Numbered from the stretch's first letter, positions 17,562-25,117 are shown. The stretch is 35,005 bases of DNA from an uncultured bacterium (GCA_937951485.1 CALEDJ010000063.1:1-35005); one strand, 5' to 3'. Program-made: numbers and translations. The notes: generated from the letters alone by a model not told the origin.

Positions 17562-18085
17562 CATGGGTCGGCGCTGTTGGATGCCGCTGCGCCGCGCCCA
17601 CCCTGCGTTGGCGTGGCGCGGAAGCGGTTGTCGGCGTGGACGTGGCCGTCGCGGTAATCGTCTTTGACGAAGTCGAAGTGTCTCCGGCAGACGCTGCCGA
17701 GGGTCTTCTGGGGCACGCGCGCGCGGGTGGCGGCGGTGACGGCGATGAGGTCCACGGCGATGCCGCCGTACCGGGCGAGGTGGCGGGAATCGCGGGCGAC
17801 GGCGCCGCCCTGATCGGTCCAGCCGAGCCGCGCAGCGAGGCGTTCGAGATCGGCTTGCGTGCGCACCGCGTTGGTGATGATGATCCAGACATCGGTGCGG
17901 TGCATCGCGCAGAGGTCGCGGCGGGTTTTTTCGAGGGAGACGAGGGTGTCGGCGTGGACCATCGCGAGGCCCTCGGGATTCTCGAACTCGCGGAGCCGAA
18001 AATGGCTGATCGGCTCGCCGTCCAGCAGACACAGCAGCGGGATGTCGTTCCTGCCGCACGGGGGACGGGGGTCATTCTGCTGCAT
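17537..18085 (-). CDS. Phage-type M15 peptidase (candidate endolysin)
   Basis: The ATG at 18085 has AGGA 10 bases upstream, and the upstream gene's stop lies 13 bases before it; an earlier in-frame ATG overlaps that stop but has no ribosome site. The product has 182 residues. The zinc ligands of the M15 family are in place: His102 and Asp112 in SRHLARYGGIAVD, and His150 in GHVHADNR. M15 enzymes are D,D-carboxypeptidases or L-Ala-D-Glu endopeptidases that cut peptidoglycan cross-bridges and serve many phages as endolysins. It has no signal peptide, so export would need a holin. The last residues are encoded by a period-9 repeat and may be a recent addition. Confidence 0.8.
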   Translation of the reverse strand: MQQNDPRPPCGRNDIPLLCLLDGEPISHFRLREFENPEGLAMVHADTLVSLEKTRRDLCAMHRTDVWIIITNAVRTQADLERLAARLGWTDQGGAVARDSRHLARYGGIAVDLIAVTAATRARVPQKTLGSVCRRHFDFVKDDYRDGHVHADNRFRATPTQGGRGAAASNSADPWVRSVRSV

Positions 18086-18098
18086 ATCCGGGCGATCC

Positions 18099-18620
18099 TC
18101 ACACATAGACGCGGGCGTCGGTGATGTAACCGTTGACACCGTCGTTGCTGTTTTTGATGCAAGTCATACCCGGGCGCAAATGCAAGTGCGCCAGGGCGAG
18201 ACAGTGGGCGTCGGCGTTGGGGGGAGCGGGCGATGCCGCCTCGTTGCCGCGTTTTACGCTGACACTCCAGGTGTCGAGGTTCGCTTGCACGAGGTCAATG
18301 CGGTTTTGCGCGGCCGGCGGGGGGATTTCGGCGGTTTCGGTCGTCTGCGTGAGGCGGAAGGGGTACCTGCTGATGAAGGCTGCGCCGGGCCGCACGTGGA
18401 CGGTCAGGCCGGGGGACGGCGTGGCGACCACCTTGAGGTCGTCGGCGGTGAAGCCGCGCACAACGCCGTTGCCCCCGCCCCAGGCATGACACAGCAGATG
18501 AAATGCCAGTTCAAGGGCGGCTTCGATGCGGTCGTCCCAGAGGTTGAGTTTGGCGGATGCCACAGGGCGTTCTTCAAAAGACCAGGTGGTCTTGAGGTAA
18601 GCAGGACCGCGAATGGCCAT
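18099..18620 (-). CDS. Phage tail-fibre or baseplate-like protein
   Basis: The ATG at 18620 follows GGGAGAA and gives 173 residues (MAIRGPAYLKTTWSFEERPV at the N-terminus). A 45-residue open extension upstream is built from repeat sequence and looks like a false hydrophobic leader. The N-terminal third is helical; a Gly-rich loop (WGGGNGVV) leads into a beta-rich region (LTVHVRPGAAFISRYPFRL) of the kind found in small fibre or receptor-binding proteins. The order tail hub, this gene, endolysin fits a distal tail component. No named family is certain. Confidence 0.65.
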   Translation of the reverse strand: MAIRGPAYLKTTWSFEERPVASAKLNLWDDRIEAALELAFHLLCHAWGGGNGVVRGFTADDLKVVATPSPGLTVHVRPGAAFISRYPFRLTQTTETAEIPPPAAQNRIDLVQANLDTWSVSVKRGNEAASPAPPNADAHCLALAHLHLRPGMTCIKNSNDGVNGYITDARVYV

Positions 18621-18649
18621 GGTGGGTTCTCCCGGGGTTGGGGAAGGGA

Positions 18650-18849
18650 CTGAAAAGAGGACGGAAGGCACAAAAGGGACCGAAAGGACGGCAAGGACAA
18701 CAAGGACGGCAAGGACATCAGGAATGAAAGACACAACAGCGGGGACGAAAGACACAACATAGACGCCAATGGCGCATGCCGCCGATGCTGCGCCGTCTAT
18801 TGTGCGTGTGCTTGCTGTCCTTTTCGTCCTTTTCGTCCTTTCTCAACAG
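18650..18849. repeat. Long imperfect inverted repeat built from period-9 GGAC arrays
   Basis: This gene-free 239-base spacer lies inside the phage cluster. The left arm (18650-18751) has about ten 9-base units (AAGGACGGC type) and the right arm (18812-18846) has four opposite units (TTTCGTCCT). Between them ACACAACATAGACG (18750-18763) faces CGTCTATTGTGCG (18794-18806), and GGCGCA / TGCGCC forms the inner stem. The whole spacer can fold as one long imperfect hairpin. In one frame it reads as hydrophobic residues. Confidence 0.75.
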
Positions 18850-18859
18850 GTGGGCTCCT

Positions 18860-20599
18860 TCAATCAAGGTGGTAGCCCATGTCGAGGCCGACGGCGTCGT
18901 CGTCAAGGCGGAACTCGAAGAGGCTGCGGGCGCTTTCCTGGCCGCGCACGATGAAGTGCAGGGGATTGCGCACGGAGCGCAGGGGGGAGCCGAGCAGGGC
19001 GGTGGTGGTGACGCGCTTGCCGGAGAAGCGGTGTCGCACGAGGCGCACGCGGCCCACGTGTTGTCCGGCGAATCTTCCGCCCCACTCGCCGGGAAGTTCG
19101 CGGTCCAAGCGGCGCAGAGGCAGTCCGCGCAATGCGACAAGGTCGCCGACGCGGATGTCCGGGTCGCCGTGATGGAAAATCACCTGGCCGGCGGGTTCGG
19201 GCCATGCGAGGTCTTCGAGCAGGCCGGCAGCGAGTTTCTCCGCGTCGTCCCGGCGGGTGAGCGAGAAATAGGCCAGGTGCGCACTGCGCAGACCGTATTC
19301 GCCGATGCTTTCCGGGCGGCTTACGCTGAATGGCGCGAGCGCGCTGAGGGGATGCCCTTCCACCGTGAGGTAGTTGACGATGCCTCGCGAATCGGAGCCG
19401 AGATGGATGCCGTTTTTTGTGGGATCGAAATAGACGACGCGGTCGGTGATGTCGGCGCGGCGGAAGCGGACCGCGAGGTCGGGGTCCACGGAGAAGACAT
19501 AGCCGTTCGCCATGCAGGCCAGCGCGGTGAGCACCTCGATGACGCCGCCTTTCACATCGAAATCGCTGAGAATTGCGTCAGTATTTTCGATGGAATCGTC
19601 ATGCCTGCCGACATACGAGTAGAATTCTTTGAGGGCCATTTCAGGCACATGATAGCGGCCATCCTCCCAGAGATAGACATCGGCAAGCCCCTGCTCCACC
19701 AGCGCGGCGTTGAAGCACTCGCCGCCCCCGAAGGCCAGGCCGAGATAACGTCCGTAGGCGTCCACGCGGTCGTCGAACGCGCCGTTGGCGTCGCGGTGCG
19801 GGTTCAACTCGATGAAGTCTATGCCCTTGGTGTCAATCAGGTGCTGGAGGAAAGCGGTCGCGGCATCGGCGCGGCGCTTGTAGGGGCCGGCGTCATACTG
19901 CGCGTCGGTCCATCCGGCGACTTCGGGGTGGCGCTTGACGGCGTGGGCGTTGCGCGTGCGTTCCTCGGCGTCAATCAGCATCATGCGGAGGTCGGGCCAG
20001 GGCATGCCGTCCACGACAATGCCCGCGATGGTGTCGCCGTCCTTGGCGCAGGCGTGGGAGAGGTCCATGCGGTCCGCGCCGACCCATTGGCCTTCGCTGA
20101 TGCCGCCGTGTTCGAGTTCGTTTTCGTCGGTCTTGCGGGTGAGAAACTTGGCGAATTCGCGCTGCGCGCCGTCGGGATAGGCGTCGTGCGCGACGGTGTA
20201 ATGGATGGGGCCGGGGGCGGCGTTGATGACGTCTTTGACGGCGGCGCTGATCTCGCGCTGCACGCATGCGCGGGAGACGCGGGTGTTTCCGGCGCGGATG
20301 GGGCTGCGTGCCTCGATTTCGAGCAGTTCGTGGAAGGTGACGTAGCGGTCGAGGATGAGTTTTTGGGTGTCGCTCCAGCAGGGCCGCAACAACTCGACGT
20401 GGCCTTCGCAGACGCGTTCGCCGTCCAGCCGGACCACCACGCGGTAGGCGTGGCCGAGGTCGGGCGTGTCGGCGGGGAGCAGGCCGCGGATGCAGTCGGC
20501 GTCGTCCGGCGTGGCGCGGATCACGTCGAGCAGCGGCACCTCGTCGAAGATGGCGATGCGGCGGCCCCAGGTGTCGTAGAGAATGACTTCGTAATGCAT
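18860..20599 (-). CDS. Phage tail-hub protein with an inserted staphylococcal-nuclease-like domain
   Basis: The ATG at 20599 lies 2 bases after the previous stop, with GGTGGTAA as ribosome site, giving 579 residues. The N-terminus (MHYEVILYDTWGRRIAIFDE) and the C-terminal half (about 340-579) resemble siphophage tail-hub or Tal/Gp37-like proteins that follow Dit. Residues about 176-335 match thermonuclease: DGDT (187-190), Arg205, LIDAEE with Asp210 and Glu213, and YGR with Arg284. These correspond to Asp19/Asp21, Arg35, Asp40/Glu43 and Arg87 of the Staphylococcus enzyme, so calcium-dependent nuclease activity is likely retained. The domain could cut DNA at or after injection, or be a toxic payload. 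Placement as hub is inferred from order and general fold. Confidence 0.8.
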   Translation of the reverse strand: MHYEVILYDTWGRRIAIFDEVPLLDVIRATPDDADCIRGLLPADTPDLGHAYRVVVRLDGERVCEGHVELLRPCWSDTQKLILDRYVTFHELLEIEARSPIRAGNTRVSRACVQREISAAVKDVINAAPGPIHYTVAHDAYPDGAQREFAKFLTRKTDENELEHGGISEGQWVGADRMDLSHACAKDGDTIAGIVVDGMPWPDLRMMLIDAEERTRNAHAVKRHPEVAGWTDAQYDAGPYKRRADAATAFLQHLIDTKGIDFIELNPHRDANGAFDDRVDAYGRYLGLAFGGGECFNAALVEQGLADVYLWEDGRYHVPEMALKEFYSYVGRHDDSIENTDAILSDFDVKGGVIEVLTALACMANGYVFSVDPDLAVRFRRADITDRVVYFDPTKNGIHLGSDSRGIVNYLTVEGHPLSALAPFSVSRPESIGEYGLRSAHLAYFSLTRRDDAEKLAAGLLEDLAWPEPAGQVIFHHGDPDIRVGDLVALRGLPLRRLDRELPGEWGGRFAGQHVGRVRLVRHRFSGKRVTTTALLGSPLRSVRNPLHFIVRGQESARSLFEFRLDDDAVGLDMGYHLD

Positions 20600-20601
20600 G
20601 G

Positions 20602-21288
20602 TTACCACCATCGGTCGCGAAAGCGGATAATCGCCGTGGCGCAAGGCGACGCTTCGGCGAGACCGGTCCAGGTGAGGGTCGCGCCGTGGGGCGCGACGCA
20701 CGGAAACAGCCCCTCCGCATAGGGCGTGACATCCGTGTCTTCCCAGACCACGCGGGCCGACCCGCCGTCGAAGACAATCGTCTCGCCGGCGGCGACGCGG
20801 CCGGGATAGGCGATGCTGCGGCGGTCGTCGGTGATTGCGATATTCTCCAGGGGGGTCAGGGCGGTCAGGGCGATGGTCAGCGGCGCTTCGGCGTTGCCGT
20901 TCGTCTGAACGTGGACGGTCGCGCCGGAGGCGGCGATTTCCCACGCCAGTTCAGTTTCATCCAGCGCGACCTCATAGGGGTTGCGCGCTTCGAGATGCAG
21001 CGTGAATGCGCCGGACGGCGGGTCGCGGCGCACATCGCGGATGAAGCCCGTGCGCCGCACGAACAGACAACGGCGGGGCCGCAAGACGAGCGGGGTGTTG
21101 TCGGCGCGATCGGAGGCGGACGCGAGGATGGCGTCGAGCGCGGCCTCGACGGCTTCCGGAGTGGAAGGGTCTTCGATCACGCCCTTGATTTGGATGACGC
21201 GGGCGTCGCGCCCGCCGATTTCCGCGTGTTTTTCGGAGACGGCGGTGCGGGCGGGGTCGAAGGCGTGGTCGCCGAGGAGGATGGTCAT
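20602..21288 (-). CDS. Dit-like distal tail protein
   Basis: The ATG at 21288 follows GGAG and gives 228 residues. A 36-residue open extension upstream is encoded by the period-9 array and reads like a signal peptide (FLSLLFLLSLPSF), so it is probably spurious. The N-terminal half (ILLGDHAFDPARTAVSEKHA, ending NPYEV) and the C-terminal beta-sandwich (LTPLENIAITDDRR, GETIVFDGG) fit the two-domain plan of siphophage Dit proteins, which form the ring joining tail tube to hub. It is tightly coupled to the hub gene. There is no tail-tube or tape-measure gene for it to join. Confidence 0.7.
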   Translation of the reverse strand: MTILLGDHAFDPARTAVSEKHAEIGGRDARVIQIKGVIEDPSTPEAVEAALDAILASASDRADNTPLVLRPRRCLFVRRTGFIRDVRRDPPSGAFTLHLEARNPYEVALDETELAWEIAASGATVHVQTNGNAEAPLTIALTALTPLENIAITDDRRSIAYPGRVAAGETIVFDGGSARVVWEDTDVTPYAEGLFPCVAPHGATLTWTGLAEASPCATAIIRFRDRWW

Positions 21289-21323
21289 GGGGGGAACTCC
21301 GGGTAGGCGCGGCTGCGCCGGGG

Positions 21324-21395
21324 AAAAGGACGGCAAGGACAACAAGAACAACAAGGACAGGAAGGTCCGTTGTGGCCGGTCTCCAGACCGTGCCA
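21324..21395. repeat. Period-9 GGAC array followed by a separate hairpin
   Basis: In the 143-base gap between adaptor and Dit genes, 21324-21362 holds four to five 9-base units (GGACGGCAAGGACAACAAG type). A distinct hairpin follows at 21373-21395: TGGC-CGGTCT-CC-AGACCG-T-GCCA. GGTCTCCA recurs at 21410-21417. No gene is visible here, although head-completion and tail-tube genes would be expected at this point. Confidence 0.65.
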
Positions 21396-21431
21396 CGCAG
21401 GCGATCGAAGGTCTCCAATGCCCCTGCTGCG

Positions 21432-21842
21432 TTATCCCAGCACCGGCTGGGAGTTGGTGATGGCGGCGGGGACGCGGACGGGCGGCCGCCGCAGGAATGG
21501 CGCGAGGGCGTTCCAGGCGGCGTTTTCGGTTTCGGCGCTGTATTGCATCAATGCCGCGAAGCGGCGCGCAGGGCCGATGCGGTGGCCGCCGATGGCGATT
21601 TCCTTCTGGTGCGCGGCGTCTTTGGCGGCGAGGGAGCGCATGAGATGCGCGCCGGCAAGCAGCGTCTCGCCGAGGACAAGCAGGTCGTCGGGCGGGTCCG
21701 TGGGCGCGTGGGGGTCGAGCAGCAGGAGGATTTCAGCGTGGGCGTCGGCGATGCTTCGCGTGATGATCGCATCCGGGACCAGGACGGCGTCGTCGAGTTG
21801 AAACTTCTCGCGCACGGCGTTTTCAGTCGTAAATGACGGCAT
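21432..21842 (-). CDS. Phage head-tail adaptor (gp6/DUF1320-like)
   Basis: The product has 136 residues and follows a GGGAG ribosome site. It is mostly alpha-helical with the common adaptor opening (MPSFTTENAVREKFQLDD), a helical bundle (TRSIADAHAEILLLLDP, LVLGETLLAGAHLMRSLAAKD) and an RRFAALMQYS segment. Adaptors of this type form the ring attached to the portal. It lies directly downstream of the capsid gene, the usual place. No head-closure gene follows. Family assignment is by size, helix pattern and order. Confidence 0.65.
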   Translation of the reverse strand: MPSFTTENAVREKFQLDDAVLVPDAIITRSIADAHAEILLLLDPHAPTDPPDDLLVLGETLLAGAHLMRSLAAKDAAHQKEIAIGGHRIGPARRFAALMQYSAETENAAWNALAPFLRRPPVRVPAAITNSQPVLG

Positions 21843-21935
21843 GAGACGGTCTCCCGGAAAAGTTGATGGAAGGGCCGCGGAGGCGGCTGGGGCGTGCGCG
21901 CCTCCGCGGCATGGGGTGGGAGTGGAGGGAAAGGG

Positions 21936-22988
21936 TCAGGGGGTCCAGGCGCTGTTCAGCACAACCCGGCCCTTGGCGTAGATGATCACGAAGTCGGTGA
22001 CGACGGTGAGGTAGGTGCGGTCCCACTGCTGGTTGATGAGTTTGTCGCTTTCGACCAGCAGGTCCTGTTCGGTCAGTTTCTGGACCGCATATCCGGCGTC
22101 GAGGAGGGTGATCATGCCGTCGGGCTGATCGGCGAGAGGGGTCAGTTTCACGCCGAGGGGGGTGGGCAGGTTGCCGGTTTTGGCGAAGTCGAAGAGGGCG
22201 CTGTCCTTGATCTCGGCGAGGTTGAGGATCGCGGCGAGGGTGTCCGCATTGGCGAGCATGTGCGTCGGGGTGAAGTAGTGTTCGAGGGTGAGCGCGTTGA
22301 ATCCGGCGACAAGGTCGGCGTAGGTCCAGGTGTGCGCCGTCTTCGTATTGATGATGCGGGCGGCGGTTTCCGGGCCGGAGGCATCGCCGTACACGAGCAC
22401 GTGGGCGAGGCGCTTGTCGAGGTTGCGGCCGAGGCTTTCGCCGATGCGGCGCAGATGCACGCGGAGCATGTCCACGGACATGCGGCGCACGACCTCGTAG
22501 GAGGCGATGACGCCGCGCCCGAACTTGTCGAGCCGGACCACGCGGTCGCCGTAGGTGATCTCCGATTCGGGAATGGCGGCGCCTTCGGCGACCAGGCGCA
22601 GTTCCTCGTTCTCCTCGCTTTCCTTGACGTAAGGCACGTCGTAGGCCGTGCTCTGGATGTGCTCGTCACGGATGATCAGCGCGGGGTAGGCGGGCTTGCG
22701 GGTCATGCCCGCGATGACCGCCTCGCGCACGATGTCCGGAAAGAGCCATTTCGCGTTCGGGTCGGATTGGAAGAACCTGTCCACGGTGATGCGACTGAGG
22801 TCCGCGCCGAATTCCTGGGCGCAGTAGTCCTGAAGCGACGTGCCGATCGCGCGGAAATACTGCGCGTGGCTCAGACCCAGCCCGTCGAGAGTCTCGTAGA
22901 GTTCGCGGCCGCGGATGGCCCGAAGTTTTTCGGGCTCCTGGCCGAGAAAACGGATTTGGTCTTTGATCAATGCGCTGTCATGTCGCAT
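21936..22988 (-). CDS. Phage major capsid protein, HK97-fold type
   Basis: The product has 350 residues and starts after AGGAGCCGCCC. The N-terminal 110 residues are helical, as in a delta or scaffold-like arm. The central part (VPYVKESEENEELRLVAEGA, ITYGDRVVRLDKFGRGVIAS, DMLRVHLRRIGESLGRNLDK) and the C-terminal P-domain-like region (TPTHMLANADTLAAILNL, LTEQDLLVESDKLINQQWD, VVTDFVIIYAKGRVVLN) fit capsid proteins of Mu-like and HK97-like phages. The frame is intact. Neighbours (decoration protein upstream, adaptor downstream) support the call. Confidence 0.85.
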   Translation of the reverse strand: MRHDSALIKDQIRFLGQEPEKLRAIRGRELYETLDGLGLSHAQYFRAIGTSLQDYCAQEFGADLSRITVDRFFQSDPNAKWLFPDIVREAVIAGMTRKPAYPALIIRDEHIQSTAYDVPYVKESEENEELRLVAEGAAIPESEITYGDRVVRLDKFGRGVIASYEVVRRMSVDMLRVHLRRIGESLGRNLDKRLAHVLVYGDASGPETAARIINTKTAHTWTYADLVAGFNALTLEHYFTPTHMLANADTLAAILNLAEIKDSALFDFAKTGNLPTPLGVKLTPLADQPDGMITLLDAGYAVQKLTEQDLLVESDKLINQQWDRTYLTVVTDFVIIYAKGRVVLNSAWTP

Positions 22989-23001
22989 GGGCGGCTCCTT
23001 T

Positions 23002-23382
23002 CTACAGCAGGACGTGGACGACCGAAGCCGCCGCGTCCACTTTCAGGTTGCGGCCCGCGCCGTTCCCGGCGGCGGGCGCTTTCACGCGGCCCGGTTCTTC
23101 CGACGCCGTCACGCCGGTCACGCCGTCCACCGCGGGGGCGGGGCCTTCGTAGGCGAACAGCGCGATGCCGCGCACCATGACGGGCAGCGCGATATCGTTG
23201 AGGGCCGCGTCGGCCATGGCCTGTCCGAAGACGGGGTCTTCGTCGTCCGCGATGTTGCTGACGGTGTAGGGGCCGACCAGTTTCAATGCGTCGCCTTTGC
23301 GGATGGCGACTTCTCCTTCATCGGGGGTCCGGCAGGTGATGACCAGTTCCGTCACCGCGCCGCCGACATCTCCAAATGCCAT
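23002..23382 (-). CDS. Capsid decoration protein (DUF2190-like)
   Basis: The product has 126 residues after an AAGGAGCACC ribosome site. It is beta-rich with alternating short hydrophobic strands (ITCRTPDEGEVAIRKGDALKLVG) and an Ala/Gly/Pro-rich C-terminus. Small beta proteins of this type directly upstream of the capsid gene are usually decoration or cement proteins. It ends 13 bases before the capsid gene and is probably translated with it. The assignment is from size, fold impression and position. Confidence 0.65.
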   Translation of the reverse strand: MAFGDVGGAVTELVITCRTPDEGEVAIRKGDALKLVGPYTVSNIADDEDPVFGQAMADAALNDIALPVMVRGIALFAYEGPAPAVDGVTGVTASEEPGRVKAPAAGNGAGRNLKVDAAASVVHVLL

Positions 23383-23424
23383 GATGGTGCTCCTTTGTGA
23401 TTTGTTGTTGCAGGTCTGTTGTTC

Positions 23425-24132
23425 TCACCCGCCCCAGAGAATCTCCAGGGCGCGTTCCGCGCCGGCGCTCTTGCCGGTTTCTTCGGGCAGGCGCTCCGGG
23501 CGCGACACGGGTTCCGGCGGGTATTTCCGGTCAAAACGCGCTTCGAGCGACTCCAGGTGCCTGAAGACCTCGCGCAGCGAGAGCGGTTCGAGCGTCTTGC
23601 GCCACACCGCCTCGTCAAAGCCCGCGCCGTCGAGTTCGCGGCCCAGCCCGACGAAGCGCGCCAAGGCGCGGCGGCGCGCTTCCAGGCCGTCGGCGATTAA
23701 TTGCGCGGCGCGATGCGGCGCGCAGCCCGTTTCCGCCAAGGTCTCGCAGACAGCACGGAGGCAGGCCGGGGGCAGGCCGTCCACGCGCTCCGCGCGGAGG
23801 ATGCGCACGCCGTTGCGGCCGTGGAGCGCCAGTTCGCCGCCGCGCGCATCGCGTCGCAGCCAGCGGTACGCGCCGTCATCCTCGCGCACGGCGTCGCCGT
23901 CCTGTTCGAGCCACGAGGCGGGATGCGGCGCTTTCTCGGCGGCCCAGACCTCGTCGTCCAGGGTCTCGGCGTCCACGCGCCAGCCGAGGCAATAACCGTC
24001 CTGTTCGAGGCGCAGGTCCAGATGCGGCCCCTGCGCATCGCGGTGGCGGTGGATCACGAAGCGTTCCTCCGGCGGGCCAGAGGCCGCCGCGTCATGTTTC
24101 CGGCTTTCCAGGCAAACCAGTTTCCAATACAT
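23425..24132 (-). CDS. LigD-type 3'-phosphoesterase-like protein in the head module
   Basis: The ATG at 24132 follows GGGGAGA and gives 235 residues. The N-terminal half resembles the phosphoesterase domain of bacterial NHEJ ligase LigD: FVIHRHRDAQGPHLDLRLEQ followed by LGWRV and, further on, PHPASW. His37, Asp39 and Arg41 match the metal and phosphate ligands (HYDFR in LigD) and His70 matches the DHP motif His. The first His is shifted by one position (His30). LigD PE domains trim 3'-phosphates and ribonucleotides from DNA ends. The C-terminal half is helical and Arg/Glu-rich with no ligase or polymerase domain. Such a protein between head genes suggests processing of packaged DNA ends, which is inference. 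Confidence 0.7.
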   Translation of the reverse strand: MYWKLVCLESRKHDAAASGPPEERFVIHRHRDAQGPHLDLRLEQDGYCLGWRVDAETLDDEVWAAEKAPHPASWLEQDGDAVREDDGAYRWLRRDARGGELALHGRNGVRILRAERVDGLPPACLRAVCETLAETGCAPHRAAQLIADGLEARRRALARFVGLGRELDGAGFDEAVWRKTLEPLSLREVFRHLESLEARFDRKYPPEPVSRPERLPEETGKSAGAERALEILWGG

Positions 24133-24161
24133 TGCGGTTGCGGTCTCCCCGTGTTGCGGTT

Positions 24162-24350
24162 TCAGATCAGTTGCCGCGCCAGCGTCACGAGCGCGCCCGC
24201 GAGGTTCGCGATCAGCAGCATCATGCCGCGCGCGAGCATGCCCTCGAGCCGGTTCACGCGCTCCTTCAGATCGCGCAGGTCTTCCTTCAGACTGTTGAAT
24301 TGCAGCGTGTAGGCCGCCTGATGGCGGCAATCTTGATGCGGGTCGTGCAT
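24162..24350 (-). CDS. XhlA-like coiled-coil membrane peptide (candidate holin-associated)
   Basis: The ATG at 24350 follows AAGGA; the protease stop lies 19 bases upstream. The 62-residue product has an amphipathic coiled-coil helix (about 17-38, LKEDLRDLKERVNRLEGML) followed by one membrane helix (about 41-58). This is the plan of XhlA-type haemolysin/holin partners of defective Bacillus prophages. Its place between the protease and phosphoesterase genes, far from the endolysin, is unusual for a lysis gene. Confidence 0.6.
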   Translation of the reverse strand: MHDPHQDCRHQAAYTLQFNSLKEDLRDLKERVNRLEGMLARGMMLLIANLAGALVTLARQLI

Positions 24351-24369
24351 GGTTGGATTCCTTTGCAGA

Positions 24370-25089
24370 TCATTCATCGGCCCAGGTGCGCCGCGAGAAA
24401 AGTTCGATCGGCGCGTGGAAGGCGCGGCGGGCCTGTTCCAGCGCGACGAGCGTCGGCAGCGCGCGGGTCTGCGCCACGAAGCCGGTGCCCTGCGACCCCG
24501 ACGGCACCACGGAGCCTTCGATGACACCCAGCACGTCGCGCATGATGAAGTGACACTGCTTGCCGCCGTATTCGCGGCCGGGCGCATGGTTGCACCTGCG
24601 CAGGTCCTCGCCGCAGATGGAGCACTCCGGCAGGCGGAAGGAGAAGCCGATGGACGTCTCGCGATAGACCCCGCCCTCGATGTTCTGGATGAACGCCGCG
24701 TTTTCCGGTGTGCGCAGCACATACACATCAGGCCGCACGGAGACGCGGTCACCGTCGTGGTGCAGGCAGGACCGGAAGAAGGTGCCGCGCGGCAGCGATC
24801 CGCGCAGGTCATGGCGCTCCATCAGTGGACGCCCCGGCGTCATCCGGTTGATCTTCTCCAGTTCCTCTTCGGGGAAGCGGCTGAAATGGCGGTCCACCTG
24901 GTTGTGGCAGAGGTCGAGCGTGAAGACGGCGAATTCCTCCGGACGCAACGGGCGCAGCGCGAAACGGTTCACCGCGGACGCGATGTCATCAGCGGCATCC
25001 GGCGCGGGCGCGTCCGTGGCGGCGGCATCCGCCGCGCGCATGCCGATCACCCAGCCCTCGCGCTGGAAGACAAAAGGGTCGAGGTCCAT
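24370..25089 (-). CDS. Prohead protease-like protein with a Cys/His zinc-type cluster
   Basis: The product has 239 residues and starts after AGGAGATACCCCC. The central part (TPGRPLMERHDLRG, NIEGGVYRETSIGFSF) resembles prohead proteases acting on capsid arms before packaging. An insertion follows with CSICG, CNHAPG, YGGKQC, a four-ligand Cys/His pattern found in a subgroup of these proteins, before the conserved EGSVVPSGSQGTGF stretch. His95 of MERHD and Ser of YRETS are candidate catalytic residues, but I cannot assign the triad firmly. It lies between portal and capsid genes, the expected place. Confidence 0.65.
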   Translation of the reverse strand: MDLDPFVFQREGWVIGMRAADAAATDAPAPDAADDIASAVNRFALRPLRPEEFAVFTLDLCHNQVDRHFSRFPEEELEKINRMTPGRPLMERHDLRGSLPRGTFFRSCLHHDGDRVSVRPDVYVLRTPENAAFIQNIEGGVYRETSIGFSFRLPECSICGEDLRRCNHAPGREYGGKQCHFIMRDVLGVIEGSVVPSGSQGTGFVAQTRALPTLVALEQARRAFHAPIELFSRRTWADE

Positions 25090-25117
25090 GGGGGTATCTC
25101 CTTGGTGTCGGGGTGTC

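Noticed and set aside
18650-18751. Period-9 array considered as a CRISPR array
   Set aside because: Units are 9 bases with no repeat-spacer alternation and there are no cas genes.
18776-20722. Long plus-strand open frame across the tail hub
   Set aside because: It mirrors the hub gene, begins in repeat sequence and has no recognisable domain.
23425-24132. Full LigD ligase
   Set aside because: Only the phosphoesterase-like part is present; no ligase or polymerase motifs occur in the 235 residues.
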